Counted from the stretch's first letter, positions 41,125-53,917 are shown. The stretch: DNA of 64,000 nt from Batillaria attramentaria (GCA_018292915.2 JACVVK020000001.1:186001-250000), one strand, 5' to 3'. The notes: a model not told the origin generated them from the sequence alone. Numbers and translations are program-made.

Positions 41125-41469
41125 GTAAGGCAGCATCGCCCAAGCGTTTTTCCGGAGGTTTATTCAGCCAGTGAGTGTGAGAAGCAGACTTTGGGCAATG
41201 ATGCAGCAGTGCTCTTGGCACTTGGTTCCATGTGTGGGCTTAACAGTTTTAACGTCTGCGGCTTAAATGAGCGAGCACTTGAAAAACAACAACAACAACA
41301 AACCAACTACGACCTCTTATTATCCACTTTTCAAAATCCGCGGAGGACCAGCCGTCCATGGCCTGTTGTTCGTGATCTCGGAGCACTTCGTCGAGTGACC
41401 TCACTGACCAATTCTGTTTTTTTCATTCGGAAAACAAGATAGTAGACACATGGGTTAAGAAGGATTCAC

Positions 41470-41521
41470 CGTTACGTAATTAGCGGTGATTACGTAATTA
41501 GCGGTGATTACGTAATTAGCT
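41470..41521. repeat. Three copies of TTACGTAATTAGC
   Basis: 17-bp period. Each copy has the palindrome TTACGTAA (PAR-bZIP/E4BP4-type site) overlapping TAATTA (homeodomain core). Confidence 0.9.
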
Positions 41522-42063
41522 ACAGCCCGATTCCAGCAGTAGATGAGGATTTTCACCTATCAAATTGAAAATGTCGGCAACTTGTGGCTTGTGGCCGGCT
41601 CTACCCTAATTGAAATGGTAGCATGTTGAGTGGGATGTGGATTTGATTTCCGTCACCCGGTCGCCCGGTCAGTGGCCTCACTTTGCCCTGTCGTCAACAC
41701 GGCCGTCCGCCGGCTCGGTGTTCGTGGTGCTGGCAGTGCATGTACGGGGCAAGTGGTGGTCACGCCACAGTCACACTGGCACGTGCAGCACACGGCCCGC
41801 GAGGGGATCTGACAGTGACACCTGCAGCAGGGACTGTACGGAGTGGGGGGTGCTGGAGGAGGGGGTCGGGGGGGGGGGGTTAGGTGGTGAAGAGGAAGAG
41901 TTGTATACATGGAGAAGATCCTAATCTATTACAGTTGTCAACCGGTACACAGTTGGAAAGAGCGATCTTGTTTTCGTTTTGTTCTGTTTTGTTCGATAGA
42001 GCAGGAAGTCTTCAAATTACTTGGACAGGTAGAGGTCAGTCCGGCTATAGCCTTAAACATGCC

Positions 42064-42069
42064 ATGTTA

Positions 42070-42125
<56 letters not shown>

Positions 42126-42126
42126 G
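42064..42126. repeat. (CT)n(CA)n microsatellite
   Basis: CT block then CA block. A similar CT/CA compound lies at 42778-42823. Confidence 0.96.
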
Positions 42127-42492
42127 GAAACATGTGCGAGACTATGATGTCGGCAGACAGCGAGTGTTGGGGGCCTAATTACTGAGGTACACACCGACAG
42201 GGGGCGTTGTTGTACAAGGCGAGCACGAGCACTAATCAATAATCGACCAATCAATGGGCAGTGAGATGATTCCTGGCTTTTGGCTACCACACTATCCCCT
42301 CCTCCCTCCATACCCCCCCCCCCCCCCCGGCAGTGCATGTCCCGGCTCAAGACCGATAAGGGAGGAGGATAAGAGCAACAAATGACGTCTACACCTCGAC
42401 ACTAGACGTGGACTGGAACATGGACAAGGACCATTCGGCGCCTTGCGGAGATCGATTTCCAGCTGGCAGTTTTAGGTTTAGAGTCGGTTGTG

Positions 42493-42603
42493 ATGAGCCC
42501 TGAGTTTGTAATGCAGCGCGTAATAGGCCCGAACAATGGCAACACCACTCTAGGTCACCCCAAGATTGACAGCAACCCGGCGAGTGACGTCATCTACCCG
42601 ACC
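42493..42603 (+). CDS. Candidate exon, 37 codons (weak)
   Basis: The ATG at 42493 opens MSPEFVMQRVIGPNNGNTTL and runs to ACC|GTGAGT (42604). Composition is protein-like and a TGACGTCA motif lies inside. No homology recognised and no partner exon, so this may be chance. Confidence 0.18.
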
Positions 42604-42776
42604 GTGAGTCGAGTTTTGCACGGCGATAGATCTGATCATTATATCTTCATGCTTTCTAGATGCTCGTCAAATAAACATTAGGAAATACAGATTTCAGACT
42701 GAAATAGACAGACGGAAATGTCAAAGAGGCATTTGCGATATCAGAGAAATGCCAAGGAATAAGAGATTAAAGATTA

Positions 42777-42826
<50 letters not shown>

Positions 42827-43034
42827 TGTCTGCATGTCTGCTTTCCCCAGCTGAAAGCCGGAACGATTTGTGCGGGAAGTTGAACGTGTGAAGAGTGGCG
42901 GGGATGGATGAGGAGGGACTATCGACAGCGGATCGATGTTAAGGATCGGAATCCCACCAGCGCTTGCAGGTTGCCGGAGCCAAATGTGGCTGGGTCATAA
43001 GTCAACTCTCCCTCATTCCCTCAACACTGCTAAT

Positions 43035-44440
43035 TGTCCGTCAGATAGTCACCATTAGATATACCATACCCATGCTACCGTCAGATAGTCACCACTAGAT
43101 ACATGTGCCCTCATCGGCTGTGCTAATGTCAGATAGTCACCACTACAGACATATACCCTACCCATGCTACCGTCAGATAGTCACCACTAGATATACCCTA
43201 CACATGCTAACGTAAGATAGTCACCACTTCATGTACCCTACCCATGCTAACGTCAGTCACCACTACATATACCCTTCCCATGCTAACGCCAGATAGTCTC
43301 CACTACATATACCCTACCCATGCTAAGGTCAGCTAGTCACCACTACATATACCCTACCCATGCTAAGGTCAGCTAGTCACCACTACATATACCCTACCCA
43401 TGCTAACGTCAGATAGTCATCACTACATATACCCTACCCATGCTAACGTCAGATAGTCACCACTGCATACGTATACCCTACCCATGCTAACGTCAGATCG
43501 TCACCACTACATACATATACCCTACCCATGCTAATGTCAGATAGTCATCACTACATATACCCTACCCATGCTAACGTCAGATAGTCACCACTACATGTAC
43601 CCTACCCATGCTAACGTCAGATCGTCACCACTACATACATATACCCTACCCATGCTAATGTCAGATAGTCATCACTACATATACCCTACCCATGCTAACG
43701 TCAGATAGTCACCACTACATGTACCCTACCCATGCTGTCAGATAGTCACCACTACATGTATCCGACCCATGCTAACGTCAGATAGTCACCACCTCATGTA
43801 CCCTACCCATGCTAACGTCAGATCGTCACCACTTCATGTACCCTACCCATGCTACCGTCAGATAGTCACCACTAGATATACCCTACACATGCTAACGTAA
43901 GATAGTCACCACTTCATGTACCCTACCCATGCTAACGTCAGTCACCACTACATATACCCTTCCCATGCTAACGCCAGATAGTCTCCACTACATATACCCT
44001 ACCCATGCTAAGGTCAGCTAGTCACCACTACATATACCCTACCCATGCTAAGGTCAGCTAGTCACCACTACATATACCCTACCCATGCTAACGTCAGATA
44101 GTCATCACTACATATACCCTACCCATGCTAACGTCAGATAGTCACCACTGCATACGTATACCCTACCCATGCTAACGTCAGATAGTCACCACTACATGTA
44201 CCCTACCCATGCTGTCAGATAGTCACCACTACATGTATCCGACCCATGCTAACGTCAGATAGTCACCACCTCATGTACCCTACCCATGCTAACGTCAGAT
44301 CGTCACCACTTCATGTACCCTACCCATGCTAACGTCAGATCGTCACCACTTCATGTACCCTACCCATGCTAACGTCAGATAGTCACCACTACATGTACCC
44401 TACCCATGCTAACGTCAGATAGTCACCACTACATACTGGA
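43035..44440. repeat. ~40-bp minisatellite with a higher-order duplication
   Basis: About 34 units of GTCAGATAGTCACCACTACA then TATACCCTACCCATGCTAAC. A block with unusual variants (ACACATGCTAACGTAAG, GTCAGTCACC, GCCAGATAGTCTCC, AAGGTCAGCTAG) occurs at ~43.17-43.48 kb and again at ~43.86-44.17 kb, shifted by ~685 bp. Confidence 0.96.
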
Positions 44441-44733
44441 AGTCCGGCCTTACCCGTGCAAGACTCGGCGCCGAATCGGCTAGATACGATACCGTACCCT
44501 ACTGTTTAGTACCCCACGTAGACGTAAGTAGGGTGAGTCATGAGCGCGTTGTGACAACTCCTGATTGAAATCACGCACGACCTCCGCCAGTAGTGTCGTA
44601 AATCTTCTGCTCCTCTCCCCGGCCATCTTGTGACGTCACCCCAATCTCCTGATCTCATCACGACCGCTCCTGTAGGATGGACGGGTGGCCAGAGTTTCAG
44701 TTTACGGCACATGCAGTCAGATTTCACTTTCAG

Positions 44734-44736
<3 letters not shown>

Positions 44737-44776
<40 letters not shown>
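44737..44776. repeat. (CA)n microsatellite
   Basis: About 20 CA units. Confidence 0.96.
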
Positions 44777-44778
<2 letters not shown>

Positions 44779-46055
44779 ACACCGTAATTAATCGCCTCAA
44801 AGGGGCCCGGACTACGTATGAATTGCGCACTTTACTCAAATTGTAATACATTCAGTTACGACGGTGCGTCAGCGAAGACTGAGAAGGCCCATATTTTCCT
44901 TGAAACCTTTCCCTTCAACAAAAATCAATGATACATTGGTTAGCGCAACATCCGGCGTACAGGCTGTTATTACGTAGGCAAAAATTCAAAAATTCAAGGT
45001 TCTAAGCTGAAAGGATTGTTTTTGACAAGCACATCCAAACTACACGCACTGCTAGGAATCGTGACTCACAAGGTTACGTTTCGGAAAAAAAAGATTTTTG
45101 CGCCCTCATGAAGGTAAGTCTGCACTCGGTTAGTTTCCACTGGAAAACTTTCATGAACTGAAAGCTGTGTGCCCAAACTCTGCTCCTTCCTTTGTCGTCG
45201 TCTTCCAGTGGGTGACACATTAACTGGAAAATCGACCTTTGAAGACAACAGGGTACAAGTGGAAAATGTAACAGCAACGGTCGACGAAACGGTTACTTGT
45301 GTGAATGATATTGCTAACTGAGACACAACACCGACCAACCAAGACGGGCCGAGATTCTAGGCTTTTCATCAGTGGAGCATGTTTAATGCCACAAAACACA
45401 AGATCCGCAACAGAAAGGTTTGATCATGCCTGGTGTCTCGGTCTAACGCCAGAAAACAAAAGTGTTGGGTTTGAATAATTACACCCTGTTGTTGCCCTAA
45501 GTGTCTGACGATTACAACTTAATACGGCTTATGATGAAAACGTCACTGGAGACAGAAGTTGAGTCAGTCCCCCCCCCCCCCCCAAGCCCCCCCCCCCCTC
45601 CCCAACGAGAAGTGAACTAAACACACAATGGGTCAGGGTGCCCCAAACTGGCACTACGCCGAAAATCCCTCGACAAAATGGCCGTACGTGTCCGTCGATA
45701 CAAAGAGCATTTGCTCTCCAGAAACCCTACGAAAACATAATCACATGCAGATTAGTATCATGTAGAAGTTTACAAACCAGCCAACCAATCTTGCAATACC
45801 GGGAAATCCAGCACCAGGATGGAAGGCACGCCGCTGTAAGTTCAGGGCACATGCTCATGAATCGAGCCTCGTGCACGAGTATCTGTCGCAGGAACACATT
45901 GACATTTTGCCCAAACCTCTCCCCTCCACTCACCCTGCCCCGCATTACTTCATTCTGTTCATGCATCTAAATAACCGTGCCGACTACAATCTAACCCAGC
46001 CTTCAATATGATAATGATAATGAGTATTGTCACCTTTTCCACTGTCTGTTGCTTT
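44777..46055. other. No gene recognised
   Basis: Contains C tracts at 45570-45600. The frames here are short and have no family features. Confidence 0.4.
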
Positions 46056-46115
46056 AGCCGCGAAGTAGTCTTTGTTGCTTGCGCGACGTTAAGCCCTAAA
46101 TAACTAACTAACTAG
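46056..46115 (+). mobile_element. Retroposon 3' fragment with (AACT)n tail
   Basis: AGTCTTTGTTGCTTGCGCGA then CGTTAAGCCCTAAATAACTAACTAACTA. The same GTCTTTGTTGCTTGCGCG phrase recurs at 48.63 kb inside a minisatellite, so it is a dispersed family. Confidence 0.55.
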
Positions 46116-46855
46116 GCTTACACCAAAACATGACCCTTGCTAGCCTGTACGGAACGTTTCTAAACCGGGCAGACAAACTTTGATAAAGACTAGATCTATA
46201 AAATAGCATGAAATAAATCCGCCTACACGCAAAATCAATGCTATGCTGCAACTTTCTCGAGTCGTTCTTTTCTGGAGCCGCCATTGTATTTATGCATTCC
46301 AGTTAAGTGGTGCGAATTGCCAGCTACTGAAAAATTAACTGACTTCAAAATGGCATTTATGTAAATGTCAACAAGTGCACATTGATTGTTATTCCCTTAC
46401 ATCTTCCTTGCCCCTTTTATTTCCCTTGATTGAGTTTATCTCCCTTGTCTGGCGTCCACACAGATAAGTGTAGCGACGGTGATCTGTCCGTTATGTATTC
46501 ACTGAAAGAGTAGAGCAGAGCGCGGTCCTGTGTTTGTGTGTTGTTTTCTTGGTGTGTAGCGGCGCATGTAAGTTGCATGGCTGACATTTACCTCTGTTTA
46601 CCGTCACGTCAGTCAGCGCCTGGAGCCCGACACAATCTGACCCCATCCGGCCACTGATCTCATTCAGTATTTATCTAACTCTTACGCCAATCGCAGATCA
46701 ATAAAACTCAATCACGCGGTGATTAAAACTCACTCCCAACCTCGTTACCGGCTATCGATCACAATGCAGATAACACGATGTTAGGACTAGAGTGGATCAC
46801 CTGTAGACGTAGTGTTCGCGGGTAGATCTGGTGTCTGTATCACCTGTAGACTGAC

Positions 46856-46970
46856 GTAGTGGGTGGGTGGGTGTTTGGGAGTTTAACGTCCTTTTCCACC
46901 ACATACGGGTGATATCAAAGACGGGGCAACGATGAAAAAGCCAGCACAAATATTTGTCCCCAAGATTTAG
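46856..46970 (-). mobile_element. SINE family A, head-truncated
   Basis: Minus-strand copy: GGGTGGGTGGGTGTTTGGGA tail, GATATCAAAGACGGGGCAAC and CAAATATTTG, then unrelated sequence. The tRNA-like head is missing. Confidence 0.8.
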
Positions 46971-47079
46971 TAAACTGTGGCACAGCGTTTGCAAGCAAGG
47001 TCTATAAACATTTATATAGATACTCAGTACAATAACACAGACTTGCCAGTCCCCAGCATCAAACTAAAGCTCTACCTGT

Positions 47080-47335
47080 AGTTGGCTGTAAAAAAGGCAC
47101 AACATTCTGTGTCACAGACTTGTCAGCCTCCAGTCTCGCACGTGCGCTCCGCTGGCTTTGTCGTCTCGGCTCCTTTCCCTTTCCACCAATCAGAAACGAG
47201 TGCGAAACGAGCGCGCCTTGCTTTGCGCGTGCTGTGCGCGTGGTGTGTCTGGAGGGGATCGTCAGTCAATCGACTTGTAGCGGTCCCTCCCTCCCCGCTT
47301 TCAGCGCGGGTACATAGAGCCACAGCACGACAACA
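47080..47335 (+). promoter_or_regulatory. CpG-rich promoter-like region with CCAAT box
   Basis: GC- and CpG-rich (GCGCG clusters), with ACCAATCAG at ~47187 and no TATA. It leads into the ATG at 47336. Promoter role inferred. Confidence 0.4.
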
Positions 47336-47611
47336 ATGGTTCACTTTTGGTCAAGACGTACCCGGGTCGGCATTCCCACAAACATGCTACAGTCTTCACA
47401 ACAGCCGGGTAGATCTGACAGTCGTGCTGCTGCTGGTGCTGTTGGTGCTGTTGGTGGCGGTGGACGTGGCGGTAGTAACAACAAGACGGGGGGAGGGGGC
47501 GGGGGCGGCCTGTGTCTGCTGTCTCGCCTTGGTCAGTACAAACGGCGCCAACACGAACAACACAAGAGGCGGGTGGCAGAACGAGAGCTGGACACACTGC
47601 ATCATAAAATT
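47336..47611 (+). CDS. Candidate first coding exon of an unidentified gene (partial)
   Basis: The ATG at 47336 has a strong context (ACAACAATGG). 92 codons run to ATT|GTGAGT (47612). The protein starts MVHFWSRRTRVGIPTNMLQS, has an Ala/Gly/Asn-rich low-complexity middle, and ends with a charged helix-prone segment (YKRRQHEQHKRRVAERELDT). That segment looks like a real coding sequence but I cannot name the family. The downstream 16 kb has no exon I can link to it, so the intron would be long. Other frames here are also open because of GC content. Confidence 0.4.
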
Positions 47612-47870
47612 GTGAGTACCCGTTCTTTACTTACGGACAGTCGCACTCAAACCACACTACTGATGCTGAAAACTGACCGGTGGCTCTCCCGATGTGGCAC
47701 ATGGAATGATAGACACGCATGTTTCTCCGTCGCGGCGGCCGACTAATGATAGACACAGTCAACGCCCGCTTCTTTTCCGGGTATCACCGGCAGTTGAGAG
47801 AGAGAGAGAGGTTGAGGTTGAACAGCTCGATTAATTCCAGATCACCAGTTAAATCCTGTACCGATATGGA

Positions 47871-48046
47871 TTGATGGATGGATGTTTGGGAGTTTCACCT
47901 CCTTTTCCACCACGTAAGGGTGATATCAAAGACGAGGCAACGATAAAAAGACCCGCACAAATATTTGGTCCCAGCCGGGATTCGAACTCACGCGGATCAG
48001 AGCATTGAGAGTCCAACGCTCTACCACTCAGCTATCCCGGCTCCCC
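47871..48046 (-). mobile_element. SINE family A, full length with 13-bp target duplication
   Basis: Minus-strand copy from the tail (GGATGTTTGGGAGTTTCACC) to the head (AGCTATCCCGGCTCCCC). GTACCGATATGGA flanks it at 47858-47870 and 48047-48059. The B box GGGATTCGAACTC is well kept. Confidence 0.92.
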
Positions 48047-48099
48047 GTACCGATATGGAACTAATCAGACAGTACAGAAAACCGGCACTACTAGACATT

Positions 48100-48810
48100 C
48101 TAACAAACCTTAACTCTGTACAGACGATGAATAAACCTTAACCATGTACAGACAGTGAATAAATCTTAAACCTGTACAGACAGCGAATAAACTTTAACCC
48201 TGTACAGACGGTAAATAAACCTTAACCCTGTACAGACGGTAAATAAACCTTAACCCTGTACAGACGGTAAATAAACCTTAACCCTGTACAGACGGTGAAT
48301 AAACCTTAACCCTGTACAGACGGTAAATAAACTTTAACCCTGTACAGACGGTAATAAACCTTAACCCTGTACAGACGGTAAATAAACCTTAACCGTGTAC
48401 AGACGGTGAATAAACCGGCCTCAAGTTAACCCGCCTGTACATACGGTAAGTAACCCCTTTTACCCTGTACTAGTACAGACGGTGAACTTGATAAACCTTA
48501 TCCCAGTAAACACAGTGAATTAACCTTAACCCTGTACATACGGTGAATAAACCTTAACTCTGTAGAGACAGTGAATAAAACAACCCTGTGCAGTGAAATA
48601 AACCTTAACCCTGTACAGTAGCCGGGAAATAGTCTTTGTTGCTTGCGCGGCGTTAAGTCTTGACTACTCTGTACAGACAGTGAATCAGTATACCAAACCC
48701 CTGAACAGACAATGAATAAACCATGTACAGTGAATAAACCTTAACTTTGTAGAGACAGTGAGTAAACCTTTGTAGAGACAGTGAATAAACCTTAACCCTG
48801 TTAGTATCAG
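48100..48810. repeat. ~28-bp minisatellite
   Basis: About 22 units of AATAAACCTTAACCCTGTAC plus AGACGGT. Compact at 48.1-48.4 kb and degenerate after. A fragment of the CTTGCGCG retroposon interrupts it near 48.63 kb. Confidence 0.93.
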
Positions 48811-49434
48811 TAGCAGTAGACGTGCCCGTTATGTCAAAACGTCACTACAAACAGCACTGACTGTTAGTCAGAAATTCACCTATAAAATAATTATGAGCAT
48901 TTTGTATGTCAGATTGTACCGTGTGACATCTTAACACATTCAAAAGATAAGCATTTTATTAATTCCTAGAAATCGTGCAGTTTCCCGCTCCAACTATTGA
49001 TAAAGTATTATATTATATTATTTTATCTTTCATTCAAAAATCGTTGACGAAGACGAGCCGGTCAGTTGTCAACCTTAATCAGATTAATTTTAATGAATGC
49101 GTATTACATGAGTTGACTGTGTTCTGTACTGATAGGTTTGTCCTGTTGTATTTGGGGTGTGGTTTGTGTGTGGTCGGCATTTTTTTTTTTTTAGTTAACT
49201 CTGTGAATTTTTGTTTCTTTTTTATATTCTTCTATATCTTAGTAGGGTAGGGGGTTAGGTTAGGATTTTGTCTTTGTATGTTGCTTTGTTGTTTTTTCGT
49301 GTTTATTTCTTCATTAAACTCTTTTGTTCTGTTTTTCTCGGCTGGTGTTTTATTTTATTTGTTTCTTGTTGTGTCGTGCTTGTGGAAGACTAGCTTAGCC
49401 ATCGCTCCTCCACGCCAGTCCAGTACCCGCGTGT

Positions 49435-50665
49435 GACACTGGGTGTTATAATGATTAATATTGCCACTCAGTACTAACTGGTTTTTATAAGGATTAATAC
49501 TGCCACTCATTACCCACTGAGTGGGCATTATAATGATTAATATTGTCACTCATTGCTGACTGGATGGGTATTATAATGATTAAATATTGCCACTCATTTC
49601 TAACTGGGTGTTATAATGATTAATATTGTCACTCATTGCTGACTGGATGGGTATTATAATGATTAAATATTGCCACTCATTTCTAACTGGGTGTTATAAT
49701 GATTAATATTGTCACTCATTGCTGACTGGATGGGTATTATAATGATTAAATATTGCCACTCATTTCTAACTGGGTGTTATAATGATTAATATTGCCACTC
49801 ATTTCTAACTGGGTGTTATAATGATTAATATTGTCACTCATTGCTGACTGGATGGGTGTTATAATGATTAAATATTGCCACTCATTTCTAACTGGGTGTT
49901 ATAATGATTAATATTGCCACTCAGTACTAACTGGTTTTTATAAGGATTAATACTGCCACTCATTACCCACTGAGTGGGCATTATAATGATTAATATTGTC
50001 ACTCATTGCTGACTGGATGGGTATTATAATGATTAAATATTGCCACTCATTTCTAACTGGGTGTTATAATGATTAATATTGCCGACTCATTACTAATTGG
50101 GTTTTATGATGATTAATATTGTTACTCATTACTGACTGGGTGTTATTGTAATGATTGACATTGCCTCCCATTACTAACTTGGTTTTATAATGATTAATAT
50201 TGTCACTCATTTCTGACTGGGTGTTATAATGATTAATAATGTCACTTATTTCTATTTTAATGATTAATATTCTCACTCATTACTGACTGGGTGTTATAAT
50301 GATTAATATTGTCACTCATTTCTGCCTGGGTTGGTATTATAATGATTAATATTGTCACTCATTACCGACTGGGTGTTATAATGATTAATATTGTCACTTA
50401 TTTCTATTGTAATGATTAATATTGTCACTCATTACCGACTGGGCGTTATAATGATTATATTGTCACTCATTACTGATTGGGTGTTATTTTAATGATTAAT
50501 ATTGTCACTCATTAATGACTGGGTGCTAGTTTAATATACAATATTGTCACTCATCACTGACTGGGTGTTATTTTAATATACAATATTGTCACCCATTACT
50601 GACGGGGTGGGTATTATAGTGATTAATATCGTCACTTATTACTGACTGGGTGTTGTTGTTTTTTT
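49435..50665. repeat. ~43-bp minisatellite with a higher-order duplication
   Basis: About 28 units of TATAATGATTAATATTGTCA then CTCATTGCTGACTGGATGGG. A marked block (GCCACTCAGTACTAACTGGT, then TAAGGATTAATACTGCC) occurs at ~49.46 and again ~49.92 kb. Confidence 0.95.
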
Positions 50666-50669
50666 CAGT

Positions 50670-52090
50670 CATAAGGTCATACATTTTATTGATAGGGTTG
50701 AAACACGCCTTTGAATAACCCTCGTTCGACTACAGCAGATTAACACCATGCGCAAAATACCGAAAGGCGTAGGTTATTTAATACGAATCAAGATTTAATA
50801 AGATTATGGACGTTTGGAACCTAAAATGACCTCATCATTTTTGTCGTCATGTGCTTGTTTTGGCGATGACACACACTGTATGTTTTCAATACATAGAAGG
50901 GTCACCTCGGATTGAGGCTCGTAAACGACACGTGCGCCAAGTCTCTGACAGGTCAACAAGTCAGATGATACAACTGGTATCTACCGTAATTACCGTTTAT
51001 ATTCTAGGGTTCCTATGATGATTTGTTCAGCGATTTGAAGGCATTTCCGAAACGATCATTTTTTTTCCGATGCTCAAAAAATAATGATTTCTGCTCTTCA
51101 CAGCCAAAATCAAATTGATTAACCTGCTGATGGTGATATGCTTTGAGAACAGACAGACGGGCATATCAAAGTTTTGCAGCCAGTTTCGTAGTGTTTTTAC
51201 CAACCACAGCCCAGCACAACAGATTCAACAGCGCAGAGTCCCTCTGATTCGTCCTACCCCTCATTTACCGCTTTGTTGAAAAGTAATGGGTCTTGCTATG
51301 ATAATATTCTTGACACTTGTGAATAAGTTGCAAAATAACTACGGAGGATTTCAACAAGGTTCATTTCGCACACTGATCTTATGTTACTGTTTTGCGGTCA
51401 TTGATTCTGCGTCTGTCGTGGGCCGTTGTACCCAGTTGTATAAACTTATATCCTCAACTACCACCCCTTCAAATCTGCAGTACTTAAAAACAACGAATAA
51501 TGGCGCACCTGCAAAACCATTCACTATAAAACATTGCTATAAAAGTTACAAAACATTAACGCAAGCAGTACGCGTGTCAGTGAAGTTTTTGGAAACCGTT
51601 ATACGAAACCAAGGTGCACAGAAGAAATGTTCTAAACGAGAACTTTAAAAAAAAATTCAAATAAACAAAAATTCACTGCATAAAAACTAACCGCCCGAAT
51701 GTTATGATATTTGGCACCAACAGTAAGTCGCGGACGTTCTACACGCTGGTCACAGACGTTTCAATATCCATTAGTCTGTTCAAGTCTCAGCACTTTTAGA
51801 ACAGCCCACGTATTGCCGCTCGTTACTGACTGACCGTCATCAGAGTAGTCTTCATCCCCCACCCCACCACCACCACCACCATCACCACCCTCCCCCGGTA
51901 CTGGTCAGTTAGAGGGCGAGTCGTGTCAGCTGACAGTTTTCTGTGCTAATAACGTCTCCCCTGGCCATGGTACTGTAATTCATTAAACATTTAAAACACT
52001 AACAAAATTACTCGCAGCTTGCTGACGTTCACTGACAGCCCCGCCGGGACGGCCGACTCTGGTCACGTGACAGGTGTTCCGGGGACCTGG
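50670..52090. other. No gene recognised
   Basis: AT-leaning sequence. A 120-codon frame at 51286-51648 has no domain, signal or splice support. (CAC)n-like tracts lie at ~51866-51890. Confidence 0.4.
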
Positions 52091-52094
52091 CGGC

Positions 52095-53140
52095 CGTCCA
52101 CTCAATCGGCGTGTTAGAAAGGCACGAACTGTCGAATGGACTGGCTGTAGTTGACAGTGAGGTGTTAGAGAGACACGAACTGTAGAATGGACTGGCTGTA
52201 GTTGACAACGAGGTGTTAGAAAGGCACGAACTGTAGAATGGACTGGCTGTAGTTGACAGCGAGGTGTTAGAGAGGCACGAACTGTAGAATGGACTGGCTG
52301 TAGTCGACAGCGAGGTGTTAGAGAGGCACGAACTGTAGAATGGACTGGCTGTAGTTGACAGTGAGGTGTTAGAGAGGCACGAACTGTAGAATGGACTGGC
52401 TGTAGTCGACAGCGAGGTGTTAGAGAGGCACGAACTGTAGAATGGACTGGCTGTAGTCGACAGTGAGGTGTTAGAGAGGCACGAACTGTAGAATGGACTG
52501 GCTGTAGTTGACAGTGAGGTGTTAGAGAGGCACGAACTGTAGAATGGACTGGCTGTAGTCGACAGTGAGGTGTTAGAGAGGCACGAACTGTAGAATGGAC
52601 TGGCTGTAGTTGACAGTGAGGTGTTAGAGAGGCACGAACTGTAGAATGGACTGGCTGTAGTCGACAGCGAGGTGTTAGAGAGACACGAACTGTAGAATGG
52701 ACTGGCTGTAGTCGACAGCGAGGTGTTAGAGAGACACGAACTGTAGAATGGACTGGCTGTAGTTGACAGCGAGGTGTTAGAGAGACACGAACTGTAGAAT
52801 GGACTGGCTGTAGTTGACAGTGAGGTGTTAGAGAGGCACGAACTGTAGAATGGACTGGCTGTATTTGACAGCGAGGTGTTAGAGAGGCACGAACTGTAGA
52901 ATGGACTGGCTGTAGTCGACAGTGAGGTGTTAGAGAGACACGAACTGTAGAATGGACTGGCTGGACTGGCTGTAGTTGACAGTGAGGTGTTAGAGAGGCA
53001 CGAACTGTAGAATGGACTGGCTGTAGTTGACAGTGAGGTGTAAGAAAGACACGAACTGTAGAATGGACTGGCTGTAGTTGAAAGTGAGGTGTAAGAAAGA
53101 CACGAACTGTAGAATGGACTGGCTGTAGTTCAAACTCAGT
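52095..53140. repeat. 53-bp minisatellite, ~20 units
   Basis: GAGGTGTTAGAGAGGCACGA, ACTGTAGAATGGACTGGCTG, TAGTTGACAGT. Very uniform; variants are TCGACAG/TTGACAG and GGCACG/GACACG. Confidence 0.97.
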
Positions 53141-53146
53141 TCAGCA

Positions 53147-53755
53147 GTGTACAAACCATGTCATCTCCATATGCTGTGTACAAACCACGTCATCTCCATA
53201 TGCTATGTACAAACCATGTCATCGCCATATGCTGTGTACAAACCATGTCATCGCCATATGCTGTGTACAAACCATGCCATCTCCATATGCTGTGTACAAA
53301 CCATGCCATGTCCATATGCTGTGTACAAACCATGTCATCTCCATATGCTGTGTACAAACCATGTCATCTTCATATGCTGTGTACAAACCATGCCATCTCC
53401 ATATGCTGTGTACAAACCAGGCCATGTCCATATGCTGTGTACAAACCATGTCATCTCCATATGCTGTGTATCTTCATATGCTGTGTACAAGCCATGCCAT
53501 CTCCATATGGTGTGTACAAACCATGCCATGTCCATATGCTGTGTACAAACCATGTCATCTCCATATGCTGTGTACAAACCACGTCATCTCCATATGCTAT
53601 GTACAAACCATGTCATCGCCATATGCTGTGTACAAACCATGTCATCTTCATATGCTGTGTACAAACCATGTCATCTTCATATGCTGTGTACAAACCATGT
53701 CATCTCCATATGCTGTGTACAAACCATGTCATCAGTCTACATATGCTGTGTCCGC
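53147..53755. repeat. 29-bp minisatellite, ~21 units
   Basis: AAACCATGTCATCTCCATAT plus GCTGTGTAC. The array follows the 53-bp array with only a short spacer. All three plus frames stay open because the unit has no stops and its length is not a multiple of three. Confidence 0.97.
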
Positions 53756-53878
53756 CATGTTTCATCGTGAATGCTTGAAATCATGAAATGGAAATTTATT
53801 TACGTAACGGCTATCTGATACATGTCAAACACACCACCACCCTCTCCCCCCCAACATCCTGTACCCCCCTCCCAAGTC

Positions 53879-53879
<1 letters not shown>

Positions 53880-53915
<36 letters not shown>
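53880..53915. repeat. (CA)n microsatellite
   Basis: About 17 CA units. Confidence 0.96.

Positions 53916-53917
<2 letters not shown>

Noticed and set aside
51286..51648. 120-aa plus-strand frame
   Set aside because: No domain, no convincing splice sites or promoter; composition is consistent with chance.
53147..53786. ~200-aa frames rich in CVQTMSS/YKPCHLHML
   Set aside because: All three plus frames are open through the 29-bp array, as expected for a stop-free unit whose length is not a multiple of three.
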